64,000 nucleotides of DNA. Origin: Halopenitus malekzadehii (GTDB lineage: Archaea; Halobacteriota; Halobacteria; Halobacteriales; Haloferacaceae). The notes under the pieces are model-generated. The model saw nothing but the letters and a program-made list of their open reading frames with translations. It was not told the origin of the DNA and searched no databases. Made by a program: the position numbers and the translations under genes. The DNA lies in contig NZ_FNWU01000007.1 in NCBI RefSeq assembly GCF_900108505.1, positions 34,087 through 98,086 of the forward strand, given 5' to 3'. This document shows positions 35,563-45,680 of the stretch, piece by piece. Positions within the stretch are counted from its first letter, which is position 1. Each line of letters opens with the position of its first letter.

Positions 35563-38500
35563 ATGCACTCACCACAGCGAACACTCGACTCCGCGATTGA
35601 CCGTGCAGCAGAGATTACCTGGTGGAACCGCCAGATGACTCGGCTCGACGAAGTCGTCGGCGAGGATGAAGCAACATCGTTCGTTCGGAATGAAACCGTC
35701 GAACAAAAGGGTCCATACGTCGAGTTCGTCGACGCTCCGAAGTTCCATACGCGATCAGCAGTAGAGTTCCTCGGTGATCTCGACTACAGTGACGAACTCA
35801 TCAACGCGATCGTCGATGACCTATTTGATGGCGACTCGAGCGGATCACTCTATGAACATCAAGCAGAGACGATCGAGTCGATTTCGGCTGATTCGAGCGA
35901 CAACGTCTTGGCGGTACCAACTGCGACGGGAAAGACGGAGTCGTTCTTTTTCCCGATCCTTGATCACTGTATCTCCACGGACGAACCGGGGTTAAAGTCG
36001 CTAATCATCTACCCAATGAAGACTCTCGGTGTCGACCAGCTCAACCGGTTTATTTCGTACCTTGACCGGATCAACCGCCACCGTGACCCCGAAGACAGGA
36101 TTACGATCGGGATTTGGGATTCCGACACACCGACTCGAATCGGGACCCGTGAACACGAAATAGAGGAGGGCTCGTACGTCCGAGGACTCGAATGTCCACG
36201 AGAGGCGGGTGAGAAACTCCGGATGCTTGGCGATATGACGGTGGGAACGGAAGATAACAAATATTCGTGGATCCGAGTAACACGAGACGCTATCAGGAAC
36301 GGCGCAGATATCCTGCTCACGAATCCCGAGGCGCTCGACCATATGTTTGTGAGCAATAACTCGGAAACGCGTCAGATACTCGGGGAAGACCCAGGTCAAC
36401 ATCCCGTGGAGCACGTTGTCTTCGACGAAGCGCACATTTGGAGCGGAATCTCCGGTGCCTCAGTTCGCCTCCTCTCGGAGCGGCTCAAATCGTTCTACGC
36501 GGAGAGAGATCCCCAGATCACGATGGTCTCTGCCACCGTGGACAACCCCAGGGAGCTCGCGCACAAACTCACTGGAACGCCCGAAGCCGAAATCAACTCA
36601 ATCGATTTCACGCCACGGAAGTTCTCGATCCAATCATCGCCCTCGTTCGATCGGTTTGCGCCGTGTGACCTCGGTGAGGTTGCCGCTGTACTCGCCCTCG
36701 CCGACCTCGGCGAATTCACCCCAACTGACCTTGCCGAAGCCGGGCTCGGGGACGCCTACGAGACGGTCAACAAGATCGGTCTCGTGTCTGTCAGTGCTGC
36801 TGATCTCGTGACTCTCCCAACAAGTCTCGATTGGGTTCGGAACCCCATCGCTGACGAAGTCGATGAACTTCTCGCGGACAACACGTTTGACTCGGTGGCG
36901 GAGATTGCGTCCACTGAAGCGGGACAAAATCATCTTGCCGAAACGCTGCTTAAGACCGGCGGTCTCGATAGCGAGTGGTTCGATTTCGTCAGCTCTGAGG
37001 TGCCAGAGGCTGCTGCGTTCGCCAGTTGGTTCGACGAAGGAACGACCGGTGACGTTGGGTTCAGACACTACGACGGCCTCTTGGCAGAACTCGCCGACGA
37101 AGGTGTCGACGAGACTGCCGGGGTGCTGGACGCAGTGATGGCGTTCGGCCGCCTTGCGGGAATGGTGACGGAGAAGTACCACGTCTTCCTGAAGCCGCCG
37201 ACTCAGGCGTACCTCTGTGAGTGCTGCAGCGACGTTACGCGGGATAAACATTGTACGTCGTGCGATACACGAAACGCGGAAATCCAGTTCTGTAAGCGGT
37301 GTCACTATCCGTTTGTCGAATACGATACGGATGACGACGAGGAGCATTTCCGACCCTTCGACCAGGCTGCTCCCGTTGACGACTGCCCGGGCTGTGGTCA
37401 GTGGCCCCGGCTCACAGATATCGGCGTACCGACGACGAGCCTCCTGTCGTATATGTTGACGGAGATATGCCGAACGAGCCCGTCGAAGAAAACGCTCGTC
37501 TTCTCGGATTCTCACAGCGCCGCTGAGTCTGTAGGTGACAGTATCATCGGAACAGAGTACGGCTTGATGGCGGAGACACTCTACGTACAACATCTGATCG
37601 AGAACGGAGGCAGCGCCGGTAACTACGAGGCGTTCCGTGCAGTCGCCGACGAACTCCGGGAAGCGTACTGGGAGCCACTCATTCAGAACGAAATCGACGA
37701 GGACGGGACAGCGTACAACTTCCTCCGCACGCTTCTTGACGATATCGAGGCTCACGCGATGCTTCACAACGCGGAAAATCTTCTCGATAGCGCACTTGTC
37801 ACCGCGGAGTCTGTCACGCAGTTCGATGATCCGGTCGAACGTGTCGTTGCGCACGAGGCTTACAAGCTGTTCGTGAAGGATCCTCGGGTGGGGTTCTCGA
37901 AGAACACCATCGAGATCGAGGGGCTCTCGCTCCCCAAAATTGCCGAGCGAATTTCGTCTCGCTCTGGCTACGATACTGACACCGTCCACAACGTCCTCCC
38001 TGACGTCCTTGATGCGTTGCTTGACGATTCGATCGTCGTCGAGCAATCGTGGGAAGAGGTCAGGCAAACGATAGCGAACGCGAACGTTAGTGAAGACCGG
38101 AAAGAGGAAACCGTCGAATACGTCGAGCGGGTCCGCGACGAGTTCAACGAGGCCGAAATTCGTGACGAGGAATCAGAAACGGGAATTCTCACCCGTGTTG
38201 TACGCCGCGACAAGTCGACGCTTACACTCCTAGAGCGGGCGTCATTCTGTACTGACTGCTACCGCTCGTACCCCATCGGCGACGCCTCACTCTCGGCTTG
38301 TCCCGACTGTGGGACCCCGATCGAATCGTACCAGCGGTTCACTCGTGACGAGGACGGAATGCTCGTCGCCGACCCTGGATACGCGGACGTCGACTCTGGC
38401 TGGTCGTATGCCGTCGACCACTGGGCTCACGACGTCACGACGCCGATAAGGAATGGTGCCGATCCGGAGTTCATCAGTGTCGGCATTCACAAGGGAAACG

Positions 38501-40293
38501 TTCCACACACGCTTCGCGGAGCGATCGAGGAGGGGTTTCGTAAAGACGACCCGGACGTCAACATCGTCAGCGCGACGCCGACGATGGAACTGGGAGTCGA
38601 CATCGGGAGCCTCGATACCGTCGCCCAAGTGGGTATTCCACCCACGCTTACGAACTACGTCCAGCGAAGCGGTCGAACCGGCCGGACACGCGGGAGTTCC
38701 TCACTCGTCGCCACCGCCATTCGGGGTGAACACCCGGTGGACGGGCATTACTACGGAAATCTCGAAATGTTTCTCGATGACTTCGAACCCGTACGTGTCC
38801 CTGATCCTTACGAGTTTGAAGAGCTCCTCGCTGGTCATATCGTGACTGAGACGTTCGCGTATCTGGCCCGTAACCCACACCCCTCCAACGTCTTCGAGAG
38901 GAAATACCTCCTGAATGAGACCAACCAGAACTTGGACGCGTTCGTTCACAGTGTCGAGGAGAGTCTCGACATTCTACAGGAGTTCCTGCTTGCAGAACGC
39001 CGAGAAGCGCTCGAGCGGCATCTGCAGTCAATCTTCGGGCAGCAGGGTATCGATGCGTTCGAGTCGGTGTTCGTCGACAGTGGACCTCTTTCGATGCCTC
39101 ACCGTATCGAAAAAACATTCTCACAGATCATATCGATGTCGGGGTCGGCGGAGACCAACAAAGCGTTCACTGAATCAAACAACCGCCTCGATCAGTGGCT
39201 GGGCCGGCTCGGTTATTTAGCGAACTACCGCAGCTTCGGCCAGCAGTTCCCTGTGAAGTTCTCTGGACGTTCCGAGGGGATCGAGTTCGAGGGATCCGGT
39301 CGACTCTACGATATGTTCCCCGGCCCGGAGAATGACTTGGGATCGCTCGTCACCCTCCACGGTACGGACTATATCGTGGATGACGTCCGCGGAAGTTCGA
39401 CACCGCTCACGACGGTTATGGTGTGTACGAACGAAGACTGTGAACGTCCGTTCGAAAGCTATGAACTCGACACGGAACGGTGTCCGTACTGTGATACTCC
39501 CCTCGAAGAAACGAACGTTCATGGGGTGAGTTCGGTCGAGTGTAAACCGGCACGTGGGGGACAGAAGCGGTACAACACCCAGGGACTGATGACGACTGCT
39601 GTCTCCGATAGCGAAATTCCCCCCGAAAAGACTGCCTCGATGACTGTGTTTGGACTGGATTGCGAGGCGAGCTACGGGGAACTTGACGTGACGGACTTCG
39701 TGTACGCGTACGAGCGCCGTCACTCGGCGAGCCCCGACAAGTCGATCTTCCGGTCGCAAGCACTCATCGAGCGCGACCCGTCTTCATCGTCGCCCGACAG
39801 CGGGAAGTCGTGGGAGGACCGCCTCGAGGAGAGCGAGACCGAAGAGTACGCACCGGTCGGCCAGCAGTATCACACGCAGGGTCTGACTCTCGAATTCGGA
39901 CAGAAGGACGTTGCCGAACGACTCGATGTCGCTGGCGATGACGCGATATGGCCACAGGCGCTCGTCAGCCTGAAACAGGCCCTCGAGAAAGCGATCGCCG
40001 TCGTGGCACAGTGTGAACGAACGGATTTCCGAGTCGACACAGACAAGACTGAATCGACGATTACCGTTCGCGTCGTGGATAGCCGCCAGGGTGGGAACGG
40101 GATCGCTTGGCAGGTCTGGAACGCGCTTGATGACATCCAGGCCCGGGTCGGAGAGGTCGCCGACTGCGACCGATGTGAGGACTTCTGTGACGAGTGCTTA
40201 CTCCTTTCGCGCACGCCCGCCTACTACCTCGAGAACGACTTACTCGATAATCAGGTGCTCAGTGCCCTAACCACCGTTCCCTCCAACATATGA
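35563..40293 (+). CDS. Giant SF2 helicase with zinc clusters and DUF1998-like C-terminus
   Basis: A 1576-residue helicase. Walker A is PTATGKTESF (near 120), the DEAH box is VFDEAHIWSG (near 286), and SATPTMELGVDIGS (near 1005) and QRSGRTGRTRG (near 1034) are in the second core. Between the two cores are zinc clusters (CECCSDVTRDKHCTSC, CKRCHYPF, CPGCGQWP near 548-610). Another CTDCYRSYPIG/CPDCGTP pair lies near 895 and CTNEDCERP/CPYCDTP near 1290. The C-terminus has GGNGIAWQVW then CDRCEDFCDECLL (near 1535), as in DUF1998 helicases. It overlaps the next gene by 4 bp (ATGA). A role in unwinding foreign DNA in a Dpd-type restriction complex is inferred. Confidence 0.85.
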   Translation: MHSPQRTLDSAIDRAAEITWWNRQMTRLDEVVGEDEATSFVRNETVEQKGPYVEFVDAPKFHTRSAVEFLGDLDYSDELINAIVDDLFDGDSSGSLYEHQAETIESISADSSDNVLAVPTATGKTESFFFPILDHCISTDEPGLKSLIIYPMKTLGVDQLNRFISYLDRINRHRDPEDRITIGIWDSDTPTRIGTREHEIEEGSYVRGLECPREAGEKLRMLGDMTVGTEDNKYSWIRVTRDAIRNGADILLTNPEALDHMFVSNNSETRQILGEDPGQHPVEHVVFDEAHIWSGISGASVRLLSERLKSFYAERDPQITMVSATVDNPRELAHKLTGTPEAEINSIDFTPRKFSIQSSPSFDRFAPCDLGEVAAVLALADLGEFTPTDLAEAGLGDAYETVNKIGLVSVSAADLVTLPTSLDWVRNPIADEVDELLADNTFDSVAEIASTEAGQNHLAETLLKTGGLDSEWFDFVSSEVPEAAAFASWFDEGTTGDVGFRHYDGLLAELADEGVDETAGVLDAVMAFGRLAGMVTEKYHVFLKPPTQAYLCECCSDVTRDKHCTSCDTRNAEIQFCKRCHYPFVEYDTDDDEEHFRPFDQAAPVDDCPGCGQWPRLTDIGVPTTSLLSYMLTEICRTSPSKKTLVFSDSHSAAESVGDSIIGTEYGLMAETLYVQHLIENGGSAGNYEAFRAVADELREAYWEPLIQNEIDEDGTAYNFLRTLLDDIEAHAMLHNAENLLDSALVTAESVTQFDDPVERVVAHEAYKLFVKDPRVGFSKNTIEIEGLSLPKIAERISSRSGYDTDTVHNVLPDVLDALLDDSIVVEQSWEEVRQTIANANVSEDRKEETVEYVERVRDEFNEAEIRDEESETGILTRVVRRDKSTLTLLERASFCTDCYRSYPIGDASLSACPDCGTPIESYQRFTRDEDGMLVADPGYADVDSGWSYAVDHWAHDVTTPIRNGADPEFISVGIHKGNVPHTLRGAIEEGFRKDDPDVNIVSATPTMELGVDIGSLDTVAQVGIPPTLTNYVQRSGRTGRTRGSSSLVATAIRGEHPVDGHYYGNLEMFLDDFEPVRVPDPYEFEELLAGHIVTETFAYLARNPHPSNVFERKYLLNETNQNLDAFVHSVEESLDILQEFLLAERREALERHLQSIFGQQGIDAFESVFVDSGPLSMPHRIEKTFSQIISMSGSAETNKAFTESNNRLDQWLGRLGYLANYRSFGQQFPVKFSGRSEGIEFEGSGRLYDMFPGPENDLGSLVTLHGTDYIVDDVRGSSTPLTTVMVCTNEDCERPFESYELDTERCPYCDTPLEETNVHGVSSVECKPARGGQKRYNTQGLMTTAVSDSEIPPEKTASMTVFGLDCEASYGELDVTDFVYAYERRHSASPDKSIFRSQALIERDPSSSSPDSGKSWEDRLEESETEEYAPVGQQYHTQGLTLEFGQKDVAERLDVAGDDAIWPQALVSLKQALEKAIAVVAQCERTDFRVDTDKTESTITVRVVDSRQGGNGIAWQVWNALDDIQARVGEVADCDRCEDFCDECLLLSRTPAYYLENDLLDNQVLSALTTVPSNI

Positions 40294-41222
40294 CGAAGCC
40301 ATCGACGTTCAATCGGCTCAGGAACGCCGATATCGCAGCCGTCCACGACGACACCGGACAGACGTACTGGTGGATGCTTCGTTCGCTTCCGGCCATCAAC
40401 TATCTCGGGTTCCAGACGTTCACCTACCCTACGTCGTGGCGCTCGCTCAACACCGGTGGGGAGTTCCCGTCGTACACGAATCAGTACGACTACCTCGACT
40501 ATGACTACAAAGTCCTCGGGCAACTCGAAGAGGACGCGTTTCGCAACGATTTGGTCGTCACGACGAGCGAGTATTATGAGAGGGAAACCCAGTACTCAAT
40601 CGACCATCTCGTCAGCCGCTACGCAACTCGTTCAGAGACGCTCATCGTGGTCACGGACTCACATCGGTTCACGCCACGCGGTGGGCAACGTCCGCTCTAC
40701 CAGGAACAGTTCGTCGAAAACGTTGGCTCTTATCAGCGTCTGTACACTGCATTCGAGCAGGTCTACGAGGACGTCGGGTGGAATCTCCCGCTACTGGACA
40801 CAAAGAACCTCTTCATCCATGACAACGCGAACCTCTATGAGTTTATCACCGGGGAGGAACTCGAGGATACCGAAGGCCTGTTCAAAGTTCTTCCTGATGC
40901 ACCGTTCCTGCCCCTTTACACCGTATTTGGGCAGATCTTTGCGCGACCAGACGAGTATGGTTCCGTTCCACTCGACGAGGATGACGTGACGGGCCTTGAA
41001 CGGTGGCTACGCCGGCGTATCGAGTGGGATCGGGAAACTGCGTCCGGGGTCGCTCGAAGCCTCAACCGTGCGGTGAGCGACGATGGACAGACGTTCGACC
41101 CGTCCTACGCGGCACGGACGCCGATAGTTAAGGATGCCGCAGACAGGGCAACCGAAATCAACCCCGACGAATCATCAATTCATAAACGATACCATACCTG
41201 GTTACAACAGCCTAACAGATGA
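40290..41222 (+). CDS. Unknown operon protein between helicase and DpdG-like gene
   Basis: A 310-residue soluble protein translationally coupled at both ends (ATGA overlap upstream, 4-bp overlap downstream). It has the composition of a globular alpha/beta protein (WWMLRSLPAINYLGFQTFTYPTSWRSL, SETLIVVTDSHRFTPRGG, LYTVFGQIFARPDEYG). No catalytic motif was recognised. The tight coupling to the helicase suggests a stoichiometric subunit of the same complex. I cannot assign it to a named Dpd protein. Confidence 0.7.
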   Translation: MTKPSTFNRLRNADIAAVHDDTGQTYWWMLRSLPAINYLGFQTFTYPTSWRSLNTGGEFPSYTNQYDYLDYDYKVLGQLEEDAFRNDLVVTTSEYYERETQYSIDHLVSRYATRSETLIVVTDSHRFTPRGGQRPLYQEQFVENVGSYQRLYTAFEQVYEDVGWNLPLLDTKNLFIHDNANLYEFITGEELEDTEGLFKVLPDAPFLPLYTVFGQIFARPDEYGSVPLDEDDVTGLERWLRRRIEWDRETASGVARSLNRAVSDDGQTFDPSYAARTPIVKDAADRATEINPDESSIHKRYHTWLQQPNR

Positions 41223-42058
41223 GTAGTAGCGAAGGATATCTCCTCAACGCGATTCAGACGCCGGGACCACTCCTCCCAGTATATCGATCGATCAGTCACG
41301 GGAGCGAGACGAAGTCTCACATCAAGAGCGACACCCAGATTGACTCTGGGCTTGATTCCATCCTAGACGGGCTTAGGCTCCTTCGAATGATCGGCAAAGA
41401 AGAAGAAGCGTACTACGCTCGTGACTATGAGTGGGATGTGGGAGACGAGCGCTGGAACTTCCGACTCACCGCCCTCCATAACCTTGCACAAGAATGCCAA
41501 CCAAGTGACTGGGGCAAGCAAGCCTCCGTCTTGCTCAACTACAAGTACTTACTCGATAAGGATATCCAGCATTTCGAAAATAACGAAGAACAGGTTTACT
41601 CCGATATCGACGACTGGTACGCCGAAATCAATTATCGGCCACAGTCCCAGCAGGGACTAATAGTACATAATGATAATAAGTTCGCAAACTGGACACGGCT
41701 CGTTCATTTCCTCGGACTGGTTCATAAAGTGAGTGGCCGAGAACATACTGTCTACCCTGACCCGACTTTGATCCGACACTCGCTTGAACTCGCTGCTGAA
41801 GACAGAGGGATAAATATCGATGGGACGCCCGGCATCGTAATTGGACAGTATCTCCGCTGGCTTCGTGAGAATCTGATCTATGTCGAAATGACATCTGACG
41901 GCGTGATCCCTGAAGGGATTGCTCGTATCCTGTTCGAACTCATTCGGGACGGTGAAATCCGGGCAACCGAGTACGGAGACGCCGGTGCCGTTGGCCTCGG
42001 TGGTATCCCTCCGTACGACGGAATCGACGGCGAAGCAAACGCAATCAAACTGATCTGA
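41219..42058 (+). CDS. dpdG: Probable DpdG-like subunit
   Basis: A 279-residue mainly helical protein. It begins EGYLLNAIQTPGPLLPVYR, and the repeated helical segments could include winged helices (DSILDGLRLLRMIGKEEEAYY; IPEGIARILFELIRDGEIRAT). It sits directly before the large P-loop ATPase with 1 bp between stop and start, matching the order G-H-I-J-K of bacterial Dpd restriction genes. The identification rests on size, order and neighbours more than on sequence motifs. Likely a structural or DNA-binding subunit. Confidence 0.5.
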   Translation: MSSSEGYLLNAIQTPGPLLPVYRSISHGSETKSHIKSDTQIDSGLDSILDGLRLLRMIGKEEEAYYARDYEWDVGDERWNFRLTALHNLAQECQPSDWGKQASVLLNYKYLLDKDIQHFENNEEQVYSDIDDWYAEINYRPQSQQGLIVHNDNKFANWTRLVHFLGLVHKVSGREHTVYPDPTLIRHSLELAAEDRGINIDGTPGIVIGQYLRWLRENLIYVEMTSDGVIPEGIARILFELIRDGEIRATEYGDAGAVGLGGIPPYDGIDGEANAIKLI

Positions 42059-42059
42059 T

Positions 42060-44930
42060 ATGAGTACAATTCAGGAAGATACAGAGCTCCAGTGTCCGCA
42101 CTTCGAGGCAGTCGACGAGAAGACGCTTCGGCAACTGTTCTCGAAAGTCGCAGCGGTACGCTCAGACAACAAGGACCTATTCGAGTACACACACCGTCCG
42201 ATCAAGGTATTTCGGTCGCCGCAGGGAACTCGCTCAGAAGAAGAGGTCGTCGGGGAGGAGGAAGTGTACCGCGAATTCACCGACCAACGAGTCGGGAATT
42301 TCTCCGTCGTTATCGAGGGAGAGGTCGGAACCGGAAAGTCAGAGTTGTGTGCTTTCTTATCACACCAGCTTGAGCAAGACGGTCGACCAATCCTTCACGT
42401 CGATAAAGACGACGACCTAATGACACTCCTCTCGGAACGAATTCCCGAGTTCTACGAGAAGCATTTCAATGAAGAACTGCCCGGTGCATCGAACTTTCAG
42501 CAACTCCGAGAAGATCTCAAGAAAAACGGGAGTGTCGTCGCCAACAATGCAACGTCCGGTGCGATTCTTAACCTCAGTGCGCGCGGTAACGAAGTTGACG
42601 CAGAGGGGAAAGAAGAGAAGATCCGAGAATTCGTTCAGGACCAACTCTCACTCCTCGTCGAGAAGGGTGAATATGCGAAAGAGATCAAGTTTGTTACCGA
42701 GCAAGCGTATCGCCGGAACGATTTCCTGCAGGTCATTGAGGACTCGATCGATGTCGAAGACGCAGTTGAAGCGTTTAACGAGGAGCTCTGGCGGGAGATT
42801 CGAGAGCGATATCAGACGGCATCCCTCGGCGATGTCCTTGAACGTGTGGGCGACCGGTTCACGGATACGCGGCCGGTAATCATCTTTGAGGACTTCGCTA
42901 TCACGGCAATGGAGGGGAAGCGGCTCCGGAACTATATGGAACGCGATAAGCCAAGCGACAATTGGGACTTCGTGGTCGCTGGCACTCGAGACTCGACAGA
43001 CGTTCTCCACACGCAGACTGCTGAGGACCGTTTCGAGTTTTATCGAACGAATCGTCAGAACTCGAATAGCGTCCTCTTCCTCGACGAGGACTCCGCTGTT
43101 GGTTTTATTCGGCCGTATCTCGGCTACTTCAAGTCCTTCGACGGGAGCGTGGAGTACGACCGTAGTGGGGACGGGCTTGACCTCTCGTTAAACCCTGCTC
43201 CTTCTGAGTCTATCTGTGCTGACTGCGGGTTCTGTGATGAATCATTTCGAGATCTCTTCCCGTTCAACGAGCCGTTCCTTGAACGCGTCTACGCTGGGCT
43301 CCAAGACGACGAGCAGTCCCCGCGAGAGTACGTTATGGCTGTATTCGATGTACTCCGTGATTACTACGAAGGGTACATCGACGCGCCGTCGAGTGCTGAT
43401 CGTCTAGCAGTGTTAACTAACAAAGTTGATCCAGCCACCCCAATCTACGAGAGCGCAGAATCTCTCGCAAACCTTGCGCGGTGGTACGGGGTTCCGACAG
43501 CTGACGGGATTGAGGTTGACGCCAGGTTCATCTCTGCCTTCGGAGAATCCAAGGCAGTGGAAGAAACTGACGGGGTCACCCGTTCGGATGGTATTGTCAC
43601 AATTCCGACTGACCTCGGATCCACGGATCCACCTGGACCGAAACCTACAGGACCGAAACCGCCTGACCCGCCAAAGCCCAGCAAAGCTGAGCGGCTAATC
43701 CAAGACCTCCAACCGAACGTCCAGCCGTGGCAGAGCAATCCGGGGGAGTTCTCTGATATCACCCGATACCTCCGTATCGGTCTGCGTGCTGCAATCAAAC
43801 ATCTCACCGATGACTTCGAACTTTTCGATGGGATGGGACTGCGGTATAATCTGAGCAGCCAGAAAGATCCGTTCGTCTTCAGGAGTCAACAGCAGTCCCC
43901 TGATCAAAATCAAATCGTCATCGATCCGCAGGAATTTCGGCTATCCGATCTGAAGAACCTCCTAGAGTTCGGTATTTACCGAGAGGAGAAGAGATCACAG
44001 GCTGACTTTGACGAGTTGCTGCGAGGACTCGGAACGCAATTGACAGGATATGCACGACAGTGGCAGCAGGAGATCATCGAACAGGACCTTCGTTCGGATC
44101 TAAAGTTCTTCAAAAAGAACGCGGGGCACAAATTCGAAGACTTCGCTCTCGCGGGCTACGCGTATGTGGTTCTTCTAAGCTCTCCGTTCGAGGAAGTCAC
44201 CGCCGAGAGGTTGAGCGGACGGTTCAGCAAGTCCGGTTCGTACACCCTCGATTCGGAGCTTCGAGAAGCATTGAAACAAGAACTCTCGACAGATGGGTTC
44301 AATAATCTCGTCAAGTTTATGAACCAAGCTGACCGGTTCGAAGAGATGGTCAGTGCCTTCTTCGGGGCGAACGCGAACACGCTCGATGTGGCTCGTGTTC
44401 GTGAACGGCTCGAAGAGCATCCCCCTACTGCCGTCTTCGAAGGGCTTGGTCGGGGTCGAATCCAGCGTGTCTCCTCTCGTGTACGTTTCGATACGGACAG
44501 CAAAATCAGGGATATTGCTGATGTCTCGTACGACCTCAACCGCGTGTTTGAGGAGCTGGAAGACGAGTATAGAGAGAATACGATCACCACAATCTCCGAT
44601 GAACTCGCGTCTGTCTCTATCTCGAATATCACTAGCATTCTCGAAACACTTCGGACGTATGACCATGTGGACACTGATATGGTTGAGTCACTCGGTAAGT
44701 TCGTGGCGTTAGATCAGCAAGCTATCGACGAAGCCGCGGACGCCGCTCGTCTCGCTAGTGACCTTGAGAACAGGTCAGATGACGAACAGCTACAAGCAAT
44801 ATTGATTAGCCTAAAACTAACGACAACCAACGTCTACAAGCGTTACAACAATATTTCCATTGTCGGCGGCGGCACCGGACCCGACTTTGCGAAGAACTTC
44901 CTCGAGATTGGAGGATATTATGTCGACTGA
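42060..44930 (+). CDS. dpdH: Large P-loop ATPase, probable DpdH
   Basis: A 956-residue protein. The N-terminal ATPase has Walker A EGEVGTGKSELCAF (near 87-100) and the candidate Walker B PVIIFEDFAI (near 275), followed by VAGTRDST. A Cys cluster CADCGFCDE lies near 384. A Pro-rich linker (GPKPTGPKPPDPPKP near 528-542) leads to a long helical C-terminal half. Size, fold order and operon place fit DpdH of the bacterial Dpd restriction arm. It overlaps the next gene by 11 bp. Likely an ATP-driven motor or switch of the restriction complex. Confidence 0.65.
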   Translation: MSTIQEDTELQCPHFEAVDEKTLRQLFSKVAAVRSDNKDLFEYTHRPIKVFRSPQGTRSEEEVVGEEEVYREFTDQRVGNFSVVIEGEVGTGKSELCAFLSHQLEQDGRPILHVDKDDDLMTLLSERIPEFYEKHFNEELPGASNFQQLREDLKKNGSVVANNATSGAILNLSARGNEVDAEGKEEKIREFVQDQLSLLVEKGEYAKEIKFVTEQAYRRNDFLQVIEDSIDVEDAVEAFNEELWREIRERYQTASLGDVLERVGDRFTDTRPVIIFEDFAITAMEGKRLRNYMERDKPSDNWDFVVAGTRDSTDVLHTQTAEDRFEFYRTNRQNSNSVLFLDEDSAVGFIRPYLGYFKSFDGSVEYDRSGDGLDLSLNPAPSESICADCGFCDESFRDLFPFNEPFLERVYAGLQDDEQSPREYVMAVFDVLRDYYEGYIDAPSSADRLAVLTNKVDPATPIYESAESLANLARWYGVPTADGIEVDARFISAFGESKAVEETDGVTRSDGIVTIPTDLGSTDPPGPKPTGPKPPDPPKPSKAERLIQDLQPNVQPWQSNPGEFSDITRYLRIGLRAAIKHLTDDFELFDGMGLRYNLSSQKDPFVFRSQQQSPDQNQIVIDPQEFRLSDLKNLLEFGIYREEKRSQADFDELLRGLGTQLTGYARQWQQEIIEQDLRSDLKFFKKNAGHKFEDFALAGYAYVVLLSSPFEEVTAERLSGRFSKSGSYTLDSELREALKQELSTDGFNNLVKFMNQADRFEEMVSAFFGANANTLDVARVRERLEEHPPTAVFEGLGRGRIQRVSSRVRFDTDSKIRDIADVSYDLNRVFEELEDEYRENTITTISDELASVSISNITSILETLRTYDHVDTDMVESLGKFVALDQQAIDEAADAARLASDLENRSDDEQLQAILISLKLTTTNVYKRYNNISIVGGGTGPDFAKNFLEIGGYYVD

Positions 44931-45600
44931 CAGTGAGTCGCTCGAAGCCAAGCTGCAAAGCGTACAGAAGCAGTACCGACGTCAGCACCTCGCTAATGAA
45001 CTTGACGAACTAGCGGAAACGATGGAGGAAACACTCCTTCAGCGTGAACTCGCAAGTGCGTTCTTCGACGAGTGTGTCGAGATCGATACCTCGGCGCGCC
45101 AGTCTGTCGATGAGGTTATGGATCTACTCGAACGAGGGGAGTACGAAACCATCGAGGAACGTCTCCCGGGGCTCGAATCAGAGGTAGAGAGTGCAGAGAC
45201 GACAGTACAGAACCGGATCCAGGAGCTTCGACTGAAGCATAATTCAACGGTTACCGCGATGCAGCGGCTGAACGATCGCGTCGAACGCGTGGACGAGTTG
45301 CGTCTCCGAGCTCTCGGCGGCCTCCTTGACGACTGGCGGTGGAAGGAGCACGTCTATTCGAAGGAGGATGTGACGTTTGAAGAGTTATCTCAGAATGCCC
45401 GCGAATACGGTCAGGAGATGCGTGAGGCGTTTGATGAACTTCAAGAGACGTTATTTGGCCACTATCCTCCGGATATCAGGTCGCTGATCGAGCGGATGAT
45501 CGATGACGAACGCCTCTCGTACGCCGATCTTAAACCCGAACAGCGGACGCTACTCGCTGAGTCAGATATCGGCGAATATATAGAGCTGACACTCTCGTAG
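44920..45600 (+). CDS. dpdI: Coiled-coil protein, possible DpdI-like subunit
   Basis: A 226-residue protein, highly charged and helical (LEAKLQSVQKQYRRQHLANELDELAETMEETLLQRELA; LESEVESAETTVQNRIQELRLKHNSTVTAMQRLNDRVERVDELRLRALGGLL). Long heptad-like stretches indicate a coiled coil. The ATG at 44920 overlaps the ATPase stop and follows a GGAGGA ribosome-binding sequence; a longer frame from 44860 is unlikely. The position between the ATPase and second helicase fits DpdI. The symbol is by order only. Confidence 0.5.
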   Translation: MSTDSESLEAKLQSVQKQYRRQHLANELDELAETMEETLLQRELASAFFDECVEIDTSARQSVDEVMDLLERGEYETIEERLPGLESEVESAETTVQNRIQELRLKHNSTVTAMQRLNDRVERVDELRLRALGGLLDDWRWKEHVYSKEDVTFEELSQNAREYGQEMREAFDELQETLFGHYPPDIRSLIERMIDDERLSYADLKPEQRTLLAESDIGEYIELTLS

Positions 45601-45680
45601 GCTCTTCCCTCCCGCCGTTACAAGGTGTTAGTAAGCTTGAAGAACGGGCGGGTGAACGACAATAGTATCCCCCTCTTCTT